Of a DNA stretch of 64,000 nucleotides, positions 25,089 to 34,793 are shown piece by piece (the stretch's first letter is position 1; each line of letters opens with the position of its first letter). The DNA comes from JBFMDN01 sp040753915 (GTDB lineage: Bacteria; Desulfobacterota; Desulfomonilia; Desulfomonilales; Desulfomonilaceae), in the NCBI GenBank assembly GCA_040753915.1, contig JBFMDN010000018.1:1-64000 (forward strand), given 5' to 3'. The position numbers and the translations under genes were made by a program. A model generated the notes under the pieces. It searched no databases and had not been told where the DNA came from. It saw only the letters and a program-made list of their open reading frames with translations.

Positions 25089-26051
25089 GTGCCATTGCTG
25101 CCAGAATCTTCGTATCGTGCCCCACTTTGTTTTTCCAATTGCCACCTTCAAACTGTATTCCCCTCGCTATTGCGCCGAGTTTCCAGAGTAGTGTACCGGC
25201 GCGAGCGCATTGAAACTTCCGACGGCGATTTTCTGGATCTCGATTTCTCGCAGAAAGGGTTCGATCGCATAGCCGTGGTGCTCCACGGATTGGAGGGCGA
25301 TGCTCATAGGCATTATGTGATGGGTATGGTTAAGGCGCTCAACCGCTCGGGCTGGGATGCTACAGCCATGAATTTTCGCTCTTGCAGTGGCGAGTGTAAC
25401 AGGCAGCTCCGTTTCTACCACAGCGGCGAAACGGACGACCTCCGGCTCGTACTGTCGCACGTCTCGGGCAGCAACCAGTATAAGGAGATAGCGTTGGTGG
25501 GATTCAGCCTGGGTGGAAACGTGATCCTCAAATACCTGGGTGAATCGGGCGAGGATCGCCATCCTCTTGTGCGAAAAGCCGTAGTTTTCTCCGTTCCCTG
25601 CGATCTCAAAGCCTGTGCCCTCAAGATATCCCACCCCTCAAACCGACTTTATCTGAAGCGATTCATGCGGATGCTCCGCAAGAAAGTACGCGCGAAAATG
25701 GCGATCATGCCTGACAAGATAAACGATTTCGGATTTGAGGCTCTCAAGACGTTTCAAGACTACGACGACCGCTACACAGCGCCCATTCATGGCTTCAAAG
25801 ACGCATTCGACTACTGGAAAAAATGTTCATGCAAACAGTTTTTGTCCGGAATTTCAGTTCCTACACTCCTCGTCAATGCCGCGGACGACCCGTTTCTCAC
25901 CGAGGAATGCTACCCCAGGCAAGAAGCTCTCCAGAGCCCGTTCCTCCATCTCGAGATCCCAGATCACGGCGGCCACGTGGGATTCGTCGCATTTAATCGC
26001 CGGGGCGAATACTGGTCCGAGACTCGAGCAGTGGAATTCCTGGCCGATTGA
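25089..26051 (+). CDS. YheT-like alpha/beta hydrolase
   Basis: A 320-residue alpha/beta hydrolase of the YheT/ABHD1-3 type. The catalytic triad is visible: nucleophile elbow GFSLGG (Ser near 145), the acid in NAADDPFL, and the histidine in DHGGHVGF. Family members also show the PxxxF.NCHLQTVFPSLLRR start and VVLHGLEGD oxyanion region found here. The role is probably hydrolysis of a lipid-type ester; substrates of bacterial YheT proteins are not settled. GTG 25089 has a GGAAGGAAGG run upstream. No signal peptide. Confidence 0.88.
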   Translation: MPLLPESSYRAPLCFSNCHLQTVFPSLLRRVSRVVYRRERIETSDGDFLDLDFSQKGFDRIAVVLHGLEGDAHRHYVMGMVKALNRSGWDATAMNFRSCSGECNRQLRFYHSGETDDLRLVLSHVSGSNQYKEIALVGFSLGGNVILKYLGESGEDRHPLVRKAVVFSVPCDLKACALKISHPSNRLYLKRFMRMLRKKVRAKMAIMPDKINDFGFEALKTFQDYDDRYTAPIHGFKDAFDYWKKCSCKQFLSGISVPTLLVNAADDPFLTEECYPRQEALQSPFLHLEIPDHGGHVGFVAFNRRGEYWSETRAVEFLAD

Positions 26052-26251
26052 TACGCACGAATGATGTACAGGGGACTCCTATTCAATCCAACATGCTGGT
26101 ATCTTCGTTATCCCGAATTGTTATCCGCTTACCATAACCCGGGTTTTATTTTGTGGAACAAATCGCGAGTTTTTCTCTTTACTTTTATTTGATTTCATGT
26201 CAATTGCCCGCATGGAGAGAGTCGTCTGATGATTTAGAGAGGTTGAATCGA

Positions 26252-27130
26252 ATGCGTGGTCGCATCCTTTTGATCTTATTTTGGGTTTCTCTTGTGCTTC
26301 TTGGCTGCTCGATAGCGTGGGCAACGAGCTCTCGGCCTTCTGCCGACCAGCTTCCGCCCGAGAGGATCCAACCTGTGCCGCCGTCCTCCCTCTGGATCGT
26401 GGTGAATTTGTTCACCGGCCCAACATCGAGACAGGCGGTCAAGGTTCGGGACGCCTTGGAGAAGTTGGGGGCTGAGGGCCAGGGGATCATTCTGCCCTAT
26501 CGGGATGTGACAGTCGACAACATCAAAAAGCTGAGACCGGCTTTCCTGGCGTTGAGTCCCAACGGGACACCTTGGTGCAAATACAGCGGGAAAAACGGAG
26601 ACGACTTGGAGCGATTTTTGAAGTCTCTCCGAGTCATCGTCGAAGACATGCAAATCCCGGTAATTGGAGTCTGCGGCGGTCATCAGGCGCTGGCGCTTGC
26701 TTTCGGTGGTAAGGTCGGCCCTATCAAGGGCGGAGAGGATGATTGTCTGCCATACCGGAAGCCCCCCACAGAGCGGGGACGTCACAACGTATCGGTGGTA
26801 CACGCTGATCCCCTGTTTCTCGGTATGGGCAACACCTTGAACCTAGTCCAAAACCATTTCGAGGAGGTGAAAAGACTCCCGCCCGGGTTCATCTGTTTGG
26901 CGAAGAATAGGATGTGTCCGTACCAGATAATTCGTCATCCTACAAAGCCTGCGTATGGCGTGCAGGCGCACACCGAGTACTATTTGGAGAGCAAGCCGGA
27001 CGGGGGCCTGCTCTTGCGGAATTTTCTCCATATTGTGCGGATCCACAATCGATTAGTACGGGGGGCGGATTCCTTCGGAAATGTGAAATGCACACGGGAC
27101 TCAGTTACCCTCGGCAAGCGATTCAGGTAG
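26252..27130 (+). CDS. Exported glutamine-amidotransferase-like lipoprotein
   Basis: A 292-residue protein. It begins with a lipoprotein signal: RILLILFWVSLVLLGC, with a lipobox ending at Cys 18. The rest is a class I glutamine amidotransferase (GATase1) fold: the nucleophile elbow GVCGGHQALALAFGG and the His/Glu pair in VQAHTEYY. A complete Cys-His-Glu triad outside the cytoplasm is unusual, because known GATase1 domains feed ammonia to cytoplasmic synthases. It could instead be a gamma-glutamyl-type hydrolase. ATG 26252 has AGAGAGG nine bases upstream. It is followed 111 bases later by an NtrC-type regulator in the same direction. Confidence 0.75.
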   Translation: MRGRILLILFWVSLVLLGCSIAWATSSRPSADQLPPERIQPVPPSSLWIVVNLFTGPTSRQAVKVRDALEKLGAEGQGIILPYRDVTVDNIKKLRPAFLALSPNGTPWCKYSGKNGDDLERFLKSLRVIVEDMQIPVIGVCGGHQALALAFGGKVGPIKGGEDDCLPYRKPPTERGRHNVSVVHADPLFLGMGNTLNLVQNHFEEVKRLPPGFICLAKNRMCPYQIIRHPTKPAYGVQAHTEYYLESKPDGGLLLRNFLHIVRIHNRLVRGADSFGNVKCTRDSVTLGKRFR

Positions 27131-27241
27131 ATCTGTACTGCAAACCTCCCGTCTGGATCGGGACACGAGGACCAGGATCGTTCCTGATCGGACGGCCGCA
27201 CCCGTCGGCGAGTGTCGTTCATGTCCCAGGCTGAGGCTGGA

Positions 27242-28639
27242 ATGATGGATGAAGCGTTTGCTCCCGGAAACGTCTTGATCATCGAGGACGATCCATACAA
27301 CGGCCCCTTCACGCAGCAACTGCTCCAGTCGGCCGGATTTCGGGCAGATCTGGTGGTTTCCGCTGAAGACGGGCTCTCCCTCTTGGAACAGCGCGGCCAA
27401 GACGGGCCCGACATGATCCTTCTCGACGTGAATCTTCCCGGTATGGACGGTCTTGAGTTGGCCCACAAGCTGAAAGCCCATCCGGAATTCCAGTACATCC
27501 CGATCATCATTTTCACCGTTCACGACTCCCTGGAGAGCAAAATTGAAGGGCTCAACCAGGGAGGTGATGATTACCTGACGAAACCGTACGATCCCGATGA
27601 GCTCATTGCCCGTGTGAACGCGATGCTCCGGATACGAGGCCTTTATCGGAGCCTGCGGGAAGAACGGCGCGAAAACAAGCGATTAACCCTCTCCCGCGAC
27701 CGATGGGAGCGCCTCAGCGACCTCCTCGGGCGGTCCCCGGCGATGCGATCCATCTGCCGATTGATACTTGACATATCTGAAAGCGACAGTACGGTGCTCA
27801 TTCAAGGTGAGTCAGGGACGGGAAAGGAGGTCATCGCACGAACGATTCATGAGGAAAGCAAGCGTAGCCGCGGCCCTTTCGTCGTGGTTAACTGTGCGGC
27901 ATACGCTGAGACATTGCTTCAGTCGGAGCTATTCGGTCATGAGAAAGGCGCGTTTACCGGCGCCATCCGCAGGAAGCCGGGACGATTTGAGCAGGCCTCG
28001 GGAGGTACCATCTTCCTGGACGAAATTGGAGAGATAAGCCTGCCCACGCAGGTCGTTCTGCTCCGCGTGATTCAGAATCGTTGTTTCGAACGGGTGGGTG
28101 GCGAGCAGACTCTGCCCACGGATGCTCGGATCATTGCTGCAACCAACAAGGACCTCAAGAAGGCAATGGCAGACGGATCCTTTCGTGAGGATCTCTACTG
28201 GAGACTCAACGTTATTTCCATCCATGTGCCCCCTCTCAGGGAACGCAAGGAAGATATTCCCCAACTGGTGACCAATTTCATTCAGCGATATAACGAGCGA
28301 ATGGACAAGAGGATTCGGTCGTTCTACCCGGAAGTGATGAACCTTATCTTCGCCCACGATTGGCCGGGAAATGTGCGAGAACTGGAAAATGCGGTCGAAA
28401 GGGCCATGGTACTAACCAAAGACGAGTACATCAAGCCTTCCGACTTGCCCGAAGATCTGGTCAACCAGAAATCCGGCCCCCCGCCCGGAGCTCGGGATAC
28501 TAGCCTCGACCAACTGGAACGGGACCATGTGCGATCTGTCCTCGAAAAATGCGGCTGGAACAAATACCGTGCTGCAAAATTGATGGGAATCAGTAGGAGC
28601 ACCTTGTATAGCAAGATCAGAAAACATGGGCTGGCGTGA
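27242..28639 (+). CDS. NtrC-family sigma-54-dependent response regulator
   Basis: A 465-residue regulator with a receiver domain (about 8-125; phospho-acceptor Asp62 in MILLDVNLPGMDG, Lys in YLTKPYD), an AAA+ domain (Walker A GESGTGKE near 190, the sigma-54 loop GAFTGA, Walker B GGTIFLDEIGE) and a C-terminal Fis-type helix-turn-helix (NKYRAAKLMGISRSTLYSK). It would activate RpoN promoters after phosphorylation by an unlinked histidine kinase; no kinase is adjacent. The ATG at 27242 follows GAGG at six bases. Target genes are not evident. Confidence 0.92.
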   Translation: MMDEAFAPGNVLIIEDDPYNGPFTQQLLQSAGFRADLVVSAEDGLSLLEQRGQDGPDMILLDVNLPGMDGLELAHKLKAHPEFQYIPIIIFTVHDSLESKIEGLNQGGDDYLTKPYDPDELIARVNAMLRIRGLYRSLREERRENKRLTLSRDRWERLSDLLGRSPAMRSICRLILDISESDSTVLIQGESGTGKEVIARTIHEESKRSRGPFVVVNCAAYAETLLQSELFGHEKGAFTGAIRRKPGRFEQASGGTIFLDEIGEISLPTQVVLLRVIQNRCFERVGGEQTLPTDARIIAATNKDLKKAMADGSFREDLYWRLNVISIHVPPLRERKEDIPQLVTNFIQRYNERMDKRIRSFYPEVMNLIFAHDWPGNVRELENAVERAMVLTKDEYIKPSDLPEDLVNQKSGPPPGARDTSLDQLERDHVRSVLEKCGWNKYRAAKLMGISRSTLYSKIRKHGLA

Positions 28640-28708
28640 TTCTTGGGACAAGGCAAGGCGTTGTTCGATTTGATGCGGTGGCTTCCTCGTAGAAGTGAGG
28701 AAACGCAC

Positions 28709-29137
28709 ATGCAACCCCCGAATGATAGGAGACGGGAAACGAGCTTGCGGGAAGGCAGCGCTCAACACGAGGCCGTTTGCGGCGACTCAGAGATCAGGGT
28801 GCAGTTCTACCGCGGGACGATAGAGAATCGTCCGGAGGAGGCCCAGGACAGGATTCTCGTGTATTGGTCAGTGACCCCGGACGGGATCTTCGCTGTTGCG
28901 GGGCCGGCAAGGGAACTGCTACCAGGCTTCGACCCAGTGCACGTGCGCGACCCCGAGATGATCACCGATCTGGACCTGACAGGCGTGAATCGTGAAGGTC
29001 TTGCTGTACTGGTGACCAACATCCTGGCTCGCGGCTATTTGGAGCGTCCTGGAGTCAAGAACAAAGGGGAGGCAGTTCTTTTCGCTCTGGTCAATGAGGC
29101 CATGCAAATTCTGGCCACTAATCCAAAAGACGACTGA
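28709..29137 (+). CDS. Hypothetical protein
   Basis: A 142-residue protein without a recognised family. The N-terminal 30 residues are polar and probably disordered; the rest (IRVQFYRGTIENRPEEAQDR through VFALVNE-like helices) looks folded. ATG 28709 is preceded by GTGAGG. It lies 69 bases after the sigma-54 regulator in the same direction and may be co-transcribed. Confidence 0.5.
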   Translation: MQPPNDRRRETSLREGSAQHEAVCGDSEIRVQFYRGTIENRPEEAQDRILVYWSVTPDGIFAVAGPARELLPGFDPVHVRDPEMITDLDLTGVNREGLAVLVTNILARGYLERPGVKNKGEAVLFALVNEAMQILATNPKDD

Positions 29138-29362
29138 ACCCCACAACGCATCTCCCTGCATTTGACCATGCACTCTGAGGCTTTCTAGCATCTTGATTCC
29201 GCGTCTTCGCAGTGCTAAAGTTTAGCAGATGCCGTCTGGACGACGGACCCCCGCTCGACAGACCTATCGTTTAGCCAGACCGCGTGCTCTTCATTTGTTT
29301 GGGCGCGGCAAACGAACGTGATGTGGGAACGAGGCTCTCTCTTTTCCCGCCAGGAGAATGCA

Positions 29363-31429
29363 ATGGATCTTGGATTCGTCCGAACCACCTGTCCTTACTG
29401 CGGATGCGGCTGCGAAATGCTGCTCGAGACCATGGACGGAAAGCTTGTCGGGACCCTTCCCTCGAAATCGAATCCCATGAACGAGGGCAAGCTGTGTATC
29501 AAGGGATGGAATGCCCACGAATTTGTGCACAGCCCGGAACGATTGACCAAACCGCTTGTTCGGAAGAACGGCTTGTTGGTAGAGGCTTCGTGGGATGAGG
29601 CTCTGGAATACGCGGCGTCAAAGCTTCGAGAAATCAAGGAGGCTCATGGCGGCGACGCGGTGGCTTTTCTTACCTCTGCCAAATGCACCAACGAGGAGAA
29701 CTACCTTCTTCAGAAGTTCTGCCGAGTAGGATTCTCCACCAACAACATCGATCATTGTGCGCGTCTCTGACACTCCTCGACGGTGGCAGGTCTTGCCGCC
29801 GCGTTTGGGAGTGGTGCCATGACGAATTCCATTCCTGAGATCGAAGACGCTGACTGCATCTTCATTATCGGCTCGAACACGAGCGTCGCGCATCCGCTCG
29901 TTGCCCACCGGGTGTACAAGGCAAAAGCCAAGGGAGCCAAGATCATCGTCGCAGACCCGAGACGCATTCATATGGCGTCCATAGCGGACCTACATGTCAA
30001 ACAGAAGCTCGGTTCCGACGTGGCTCTGCTGAACGGTATGATGAACGTGATTCTGGCAAACGGCTGGCACGATAAGGAATTCATCAAAGAGCGAACGGAG
30101 GGATTCGAATCCTTCGCCGAGGTGATCAAGAACTATCCCCCGGAGAAAGCCGCCGAGATCAGTGGCGTGCCGGCAGAGGATATTGTCGCCATGGCGAAAA
30201 TGTATGCGACTGCGGGCAACGCATCCATCCTGTATGCCATGGGAATTACCCAGCACACCCATGGGGTGGACAACGTCAAAAGCCTAGCGAACCTGGCCAT
30301 GATGACGGGCAACCTGGGAAAGGAATCTGCAGGCGTAAACCCGCTGCGAGGTCAGAACAACGTGCAGGGTGCGTGCGATATGGGAGGACTTCCCAACGTC
30401 TATCCTGCGTATCAGGCCGTAACCGACGAAAGCAACAAGAAGAAATTCGAGGATGCGTGGCAGGCCCAGCTCTCATCCAGGGTCGGCTACACAATCATGG
30501 AAATGATGCACGGCCTTGAGGACGGATCGGTCAAGGCCATGGTAATTCTCGGAGAAAACCCGGTGGGGAGCGACCCCGATGCCAACCACGTCAAGCATGC
30601 GCTCGCGTGCGCGGAATTGCTTGTAGTCATTGACATTTTCCTCACAGATACGGCAAAGCTGGCTCACGTGGTGCTTCCGGGCGTATCCTTTGCCGAAAAG
30701 GATGGGACGTTCTCCAATACGGAGAGGAATGTTCTGCGGGTGCGCAAGGCTGTCGAGCCGGTCGGAGAGTCGCGTGCCGATTGGCAGATTATTGCCGATC
30801 TCTCCACTCGATTTGGATTGCCCATGAAGTACGATTCCCCGAGCGAGATTTTCGATGAGATAGCATCCGTAACTCCGAGTTACGGTGGGCTAAGCTACGA
30901 AAGGCTCGAGCACGGAGGGATCCCATGGCCCTGTCCGACGAAGGATCACCCAGGGACCACAGTTCTCCACAAAGGACGATTCACGCGAGGGAAGGGATTA
31001 TTCCATGCAATAGAGTATAGGGCGCCGGACGAGCTGGTCGACGAGGAGTTTCCCCTCCAGCTCACCACGGGACGATTCTTCCCCCATTACCATACGGGCA
31101 CTATGACGAGGAACTCCCCAGCTCTGCACCGGGAGATGCCGGAAGGAGTTGTGGAGATGCATCCGGAGGATGCTGCGAAATTGGACATCAGAAACAATGA
31201 CATGGTACGCCTGGTGTCCAGACGGGGTGAGGTCGTCACCAAAGTGCTTCTCACTCCTGATCTTCAACCAGGTACTGTTTTCATGAGCTTCCATTTTATG
31301 GAGGCGAACGCGAACGTCCTTACCAATCCAGCGCTCGATCCAATCTGCAAGATTCCCGAGTACAAAGTGTGTGCAGTGCGAGTAGAAAAGGTCGGCACAG
31401 AACCAGCCGCAGCGAGCGCCACGGGATAG
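29363..31429 (+). CDS. fdhA: Selenocysteine-containing formate dehydrogenase alpha subunit
   Basis: A 688-residue bis-MGD formate dehydrogenase of the FdhF/FdhA type, oxidising formate to CO2 or the reverse. The [4Fe-4S] ligands are C10, C13, C17 and C45 (CPYCGCGC...KLCIKGW). Codon 136 is TGA (29768-29770) in the context DHCAR-Sec-HSSTVAGL, the canonical Mo/W-ligand Sec followed by the catalytic His, and the frame continues without break to 31429; a SECIS-like hairpin starts 12 bases later. An annotation stopping at TGA would split the gene wrongly. ATG 29363 has AGGAGA five bases upstream. No Tat signal, so it is cytoplasmic; partner electron-transfer subunits are not adjacent. FdhD, needed for its sulfuration, lies at 33965. 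Confidence 0.93.
29782..29800 (+). promoter_or_regulatory. Bacterial SECIS-like hairpin in fdhA
   Basis: GGTGGCA and TGCCGCC pair (seven base pairs, one G-T) around the loop GGTCT, starting 12 bases after the Sec codon. The GCAGGTCT apex closely resembles the SelB-binding apex of E. coli fdhF. Confidence 0.8.
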
Positions 31430-31928
31430 TATGGTCGCGTCCGAAAGTTGGGTCCATTAGGATTCATATTCGAGCTTCCCCGGGAAGGAACCTGAGCGGG
31501 GCCAACCAATTGAGGCAGCCCAGCCAACGCTATACTGCCACGCATTTGATATGCGTGGCAGTCAACGGTTGAAAGCCATAGTGGAGTGCAGACAGAGTCT
31601 TCACGCCGTGCTGCTAGCTCGATCCGGGGTCACGGGTCCAGAGCCATCTTCAGTGCTCTTTTCAATAGTGTGTTCATAATTGGAAGTGTCGTACCGATTC
31701 CACTAAGGCAGCGCGCTCTGCGAGAAATGGTTGCCCTCCACACGAGCCTTCTACTCACTGAATCACCTTGTGCTGCACTGCATGCCGCATTCGCTCATTT
31801 TGGGCGAAGATCGGGCAAAAGCAAGGATTTGGTCATACGTCACGCCCTCTTTGAGCAATTGAATGCAGCCTGATATGGGATGGATTTCGCCTATTCATTT
31901 CCACCTTCAAGAAATGTAGGAGGATTTC
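31430..31928. other. Gap of 499 bases with a palindromic repeat
   Basis: The only structure found is the inverted repeat at 31534-31562. A frame at 31586-31873 lacks a ribosome site and domain similarity and is not called. The fumC promoter must lie here but was not recognised. Confidence 0.45.
31534..31562. repeat. Palindromic repeat, copy 2
   Basis: Perfect 12-base stem ACTGCCACGCAT/ATGCGTGGCAGT with a 5-base loop, about 105 bases after fdhA. The same sequence with small changes occurs at 19854-19878. No T-run follows, so a REP-type element is more likely than a simple terminator. Confidence 0.65.
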
Positions 31929-33335
31929 ATGACCGAGCCAAAAGTTGTTCGGACGCGAACGGAACACGACAGCATGGGAAGTATCGAGGTACCCGCGGAC
32001 AGGTACTGGGGGGCTCAGACGGAGCGCTCTCTGAAATATTTCCGAATCGGCTGGGACGTGATGCCGAATCAAGTAATCGAAGCCATGGCAATTCTGAAGA
32101 AAGCTGCAGCCATGGCCAACAGGGACTTGGGAAAGCTTGCTCCCGACAAGGCAGACCTGATCATCAGGTCAGTGGATGAGCTGCTCGCTGGAAAGCTGGA
32201 CGGAAACTTTCCCTTGCGAGTTTGGCAGACAGGCAGCGGCACGCAAACCAACATGAACGTCAACGAAGTCATAGCCAACCGTGCCATAGAGCTTGCAGGA
32301 GGGGTTCTTGGAAGCAAAGACCCTATCCATCCCAACGACCATGTGAACATGTCGCAGTCATCGAACGACACCTTTCCTACAGCTATGCATATTTCAGCCG
32401 CACGGCTGATAACCGCTGACCTCTTGCCCGCGGTTCGAAGACTGCGTGATGCTCTAAATGAAAAGGCAGTGGAGTTCAGTGACATCGTGAAGATCGGTCG
32501 AACGCACCTTCAGGATGCGGTGCCACTTTCACTAGGTCAGGAACTCTCTGGGTACGTGGCTCAGTTGGATGCCGATATCAAGCGGCTGGAGGCAGTCCTG
32601 CCGGACCTGTACGAGCTTGCCATCGGGGGGACGGCCGTGGGGACTGGTCTGAACGCTCACCCTGAATTCGGCGAGCGCGCAGCGTCCTACATCAGCTCGC
32701 TCACTGGATTGCCTTTCGTTTCTGCGCCCAACAAGTTCGCAGCGCTTGCGGCTCACGATGCCATTGTCATGGCCAGTGGGAGTCTCAAGACCTTGGCGTG
32801 CTCCTTGATGAAGATAGCCAACGATATTCGGTGGCTCGCTTCCGGACCACGATCCGGCATAGGCGAGCTCATACTTCCCGCGAACGAGCCGGGGTCCTCC
32901 ATCATGCCGGGAAAGGTCAACCCAACCCAATGCGAGGCCATGACCATGGTGGCAGCCCAAGTCATCGGCAACGACGCTGCTATTGCCATTGGCGGCTCTC
33001 AGGGCAATTTTGAGCTCAACGTGTACAAGCCCATGATGATATTCAACCTCGTCCAATCAATTACGCTGCTCACCGACACCTGTACTTCATTTTCCGAGCA
33101 TGCGGTCAAAGGGCTTCAAGCCGACCGGGAAAGGATCAACCATCTTGTCAGACAGTCTCTGATGTTGGTAACAGCCCTGAATCCCACACTCGGCTACGAC
33201 AAGTCTGCAGAGATAGCCAAGAAGGCCCACACGGAGAAAACTACAGTGAAAGAAGCAGCAGTCGCGCTCGGCTACTTGAGTGAGGAAGAATTCGATTCGA
33301 TCGTGCGGCCGGAGAAAATGGCGCACCCCCATTGA
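31929..33335 (+). CDS. fumC: Class II fumarate hydratase
   Basis: A 468-residue FumC, the normal length, interconverting fumarate and L-malate without an iron-sulfur cluster. Motifs of the fumarase/aspartase superfamily are in place: GSGTQTNMNVNEVIANRA, HPNDHVNMSQSSND, RTHLQDA, and the signature GSSIMPGKVNPTQCEA with the catalytic Ser loop. The choice of fumarase over aspartase follows from the FumC-like N-terminus SMGSIEVPADRYWGAQT and overall match. ATG 31929 is preceded by TAGGAGG. It is monocistronic here, between fdhA and a repeat-rich gap; it could serve the TCA cycle or succinate metabolism. Confidence 0.94.
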   Translation: MTEPKVVRTRTEHDSMGSIEVPADRYWGAQTERSLKYFRIGWDVMPNQVIEAMAILKKAAAMANRDLGKLAPDKADLIIRSVDELLAGKLDGNFPLRVWQTGSGTQTNMNVNEVIANRAIELAGGVLGSKDPIHPNDHVNMSQSSNDTFPTAMHISAARLITADLLPAVRRLRDALNEKAVEFSDIVKIGRTHLQDAVPLSLGQELSGYVAQLDADIKRLEAVLPDLYELAIGGTAVGTGLNAHPEFGERAASYISSLTGLPFVSAPNKFAALAAHDAIVMASGSLKTLACSLMKIANDIRWLASGPRSGIGELILPANEPGSSIMPGKVNPTQCEAMTMVAAQVIGNDAAIAIGGSQGNFELNVYKPMMIFNLVQSITLLTDTCTSFSEHAVKGLQADRERINHLVRQSLMLVTALNPTLGYDKSAEIAKKAHTEKTTVKEAAVALGYLSEEEFDSIVRPEKMAHPH

Positions 33336-33555
33336 CGGGAAGATGTGCTGGAGAAATAACCTTCATTCTGGAGGACGTACGCCCTCAAGAGCGCAGAGGC
33401 AAAGCTACCGCTGCAACGCAAGAAGTGAAGGCGGTCGCGCAGGGCCAACCCCTTAGAGCGGTTGCCAATAATAATTTCCGTTTCTCCTCCTCACCACTGA
33501 CGGGCGAGACGAAAGTGTCTCAAAAGCCGGCAGTCCGTGATAATCGTGGCACACC

Positions 33556-33640
33556 CCCTCACCCTGACCCTCTCCCCCGAAGCGGAGGAGAGGGGATTCT
33601 TCCTGCTCCCTCTCACTCTGGGAGAGGGTTGGGGTGAGGG
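33556..33640. repeat. Long imperfect inverted repeat (CCCTCACCCT... type)
   Basis: Arms 33556-33576 and 33620-33640 are 21 bases each and complementary except at two neighbouring positions. The CCCTCACCCTGACCCTCTCC arm is a motif I know as a widespread intergenic repeat in many Gram-negative genomes. As the fumC and fdhD genes converge here, it could also act as a bidirectional terminator. Confidence 0.7.
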
Positions 33641-33844
33641 TGCCTTTCCACGCATCGATGCCCAATCGTGCTACGATGTTTGGTGTGTCCCGAGTTTTGA
33701 GACACTTTCAGACGCTCGTCGCACCGGTCTACGAACCTCCCATGAATGTTCTCGGCATATGGGAAGCGGAAAGAACTTTTCGCATCGGGCATAATCCACG
33801 TTTTCCGAAATACGGTTGCGCAGTGGCCTCAGTGCAGTTCAGAA

Positions 33845-33867
33845 AGGGCAGGTTTGAAACCTGCCCT
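33845..33867. repeat. Perfect 11-base palindrome with one-base centre
   Basis: AGGGCAGGTTT and AAACCTGCCCT around a single G. Located about 100 bases from the fdhD stop. Probably another dispersed palindromic element or a terminator stem without T-run. Confidence 0.5.
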
Positions 33868-33964
33868 GACACGTGCGGTCGGGCGCTTTGAGTCTGCGGC
33901 AGAAGTGCCCCGGCCGCCATTGTGGCTGATAGCATCGAGGCAACTGTGTCAGGGGAATCATTCC

Positions 33965-34774
33965 TCAATTATTGATAAGATTGCACGCGCCATGAGAAAA
34001 ATAGTTGAACCTGCGTCCCCGTACATAGGTCACGAGATCTATACCCGACTGTGATGCCATTTTCATGGCCAGAGCACTGGCGCTCGAGCGAGATATCACG
34101 AGGGGGAATCCGCCCCTGGCTGCTTTGATGAGCACTTCGGAGGTGATCCTGCCCGTTGTCAGGAGAATCTTGTCACCGGTCGCGATGCCCGAGAGAAAGC
34201 AGTAGCCAACGATCTTGTCCACCGCATTATGCCTGCCAAGATCTTCAAGGATCATAAGCGTCCCGGACTCATCCGCGAGTGACGCAGCATGTACCCCCCG
34301 GGTTACACTGTAGACCCCTTTGTACGTGTCGAGCTCAAGCATCCTTTGCAAGATCGTGGAAGCAGAAACCGATATGGTCGGCCCTTGTCGCGTGGGAGCA
34401 GCACCAGGCCCTGTGGAGAACACCAAGCCGCCTGCGCACCCGGAGGTCAGCATCCCTTTGTTCCGCATTTTCTGCAGCCGCTCCTCCGGCACATCCAGCT
34501 CAATTCTCACAATCATGCTGCCATGATCCACGGCATATTCCTCGATCTCATCACGCGAGGTAAGCACACCCTCGGCGACGAGGAATCCGACGAAGAGCTC
34601 GGCAAGATTGCTAGGGAGTGTAGCAATGGAGAGAATCTCTCGATCGTTAACAAAGAGGGTGTATGGCACTTCGTGAGCGAGTGGGATCGATCGTTTTTCT
34701 AGGAGGCCTCGATCGTAACGAAGCGCCGAATATTCAACCATTAATGGCCGCGAATTGGACTGATGTGTGGCCAT
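33965..34774 (-). CDS. fdhD: FdhD sulfurtransferase for formate dehydrogenase
   Basis: A 269-residue FdhD, which transfers sulfur from a cysteine desulfurase to the molybdenum cofactor of formate dehydrogenase. Family elements are the N-terminal EVPYTLFVND, FLVAEGVL, the Cys-containing loop TSGCAGG (one cysteine rather than the CxxC pair of E. coli), the nucleotide-binding LGRHNAVDKIVG and the TTGRITSEVLIKAARGG block. ATG 34774 lies 20 bases after the stop of the ModE-like gene, so the two form an operon. Its client is likely FdhA at 29363, and possibly the molybdoenzyme fused to a cysteine desulfurase at 1034-4453. Confidence 0.92.
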   Translation of the reverse strand: MATHQSNSRPLMVEYSALRYDRGLLEKRSIPLAHEVPYTLFVNDREILSIATLPSNLAELFVGFLVAEGVLTSRDEIEEYAVDHGSMIVRIELDVPEERLQKMRNKGMLTSGCAGGLVFSTGPGAAPTRQGPTISVSASTILQRMLELDTYKGVYSVTRGVHAASLADESGTLMILEDLGRHNAVDKIVGYCFLSGIATGDKILLTTGRITSEVLIKAARGGFPLVISRSSASALAMKMASQSGIDLVTYVRGRRFNYFSHGACNLINN

Positions 34775-34793
34775 GTCGTATACCCCGGGAGAC

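Larger units (their letters stand above)
33336..33964. other. Gap of 629 bases, repeat-rich, no gene
   Basis: Contains the long inverted repeat at 33556-33640 and the short palindrome at 33845-33867. No gene is supported. The region separates fumC from the convergent fdhD. Confidence 0.55.

Noticed and set aside
29318..29770. Separate short gene ending at TGA 29768
   Set aside because: The TGA is the selenocysteine codon of fdhA, supported by context and a SECIS-like hairpin.
31586..31873. 95-codon plus-strand frame upstream of fumC
   Set aside because: No ribosome site or family; composition looks random, and it lies in a repeat-bearing gap.
33500..33900. CRISPR array
   Set aside because: The repeats are unique inverted repeats, not regularly spaced direct repeats with spacers.
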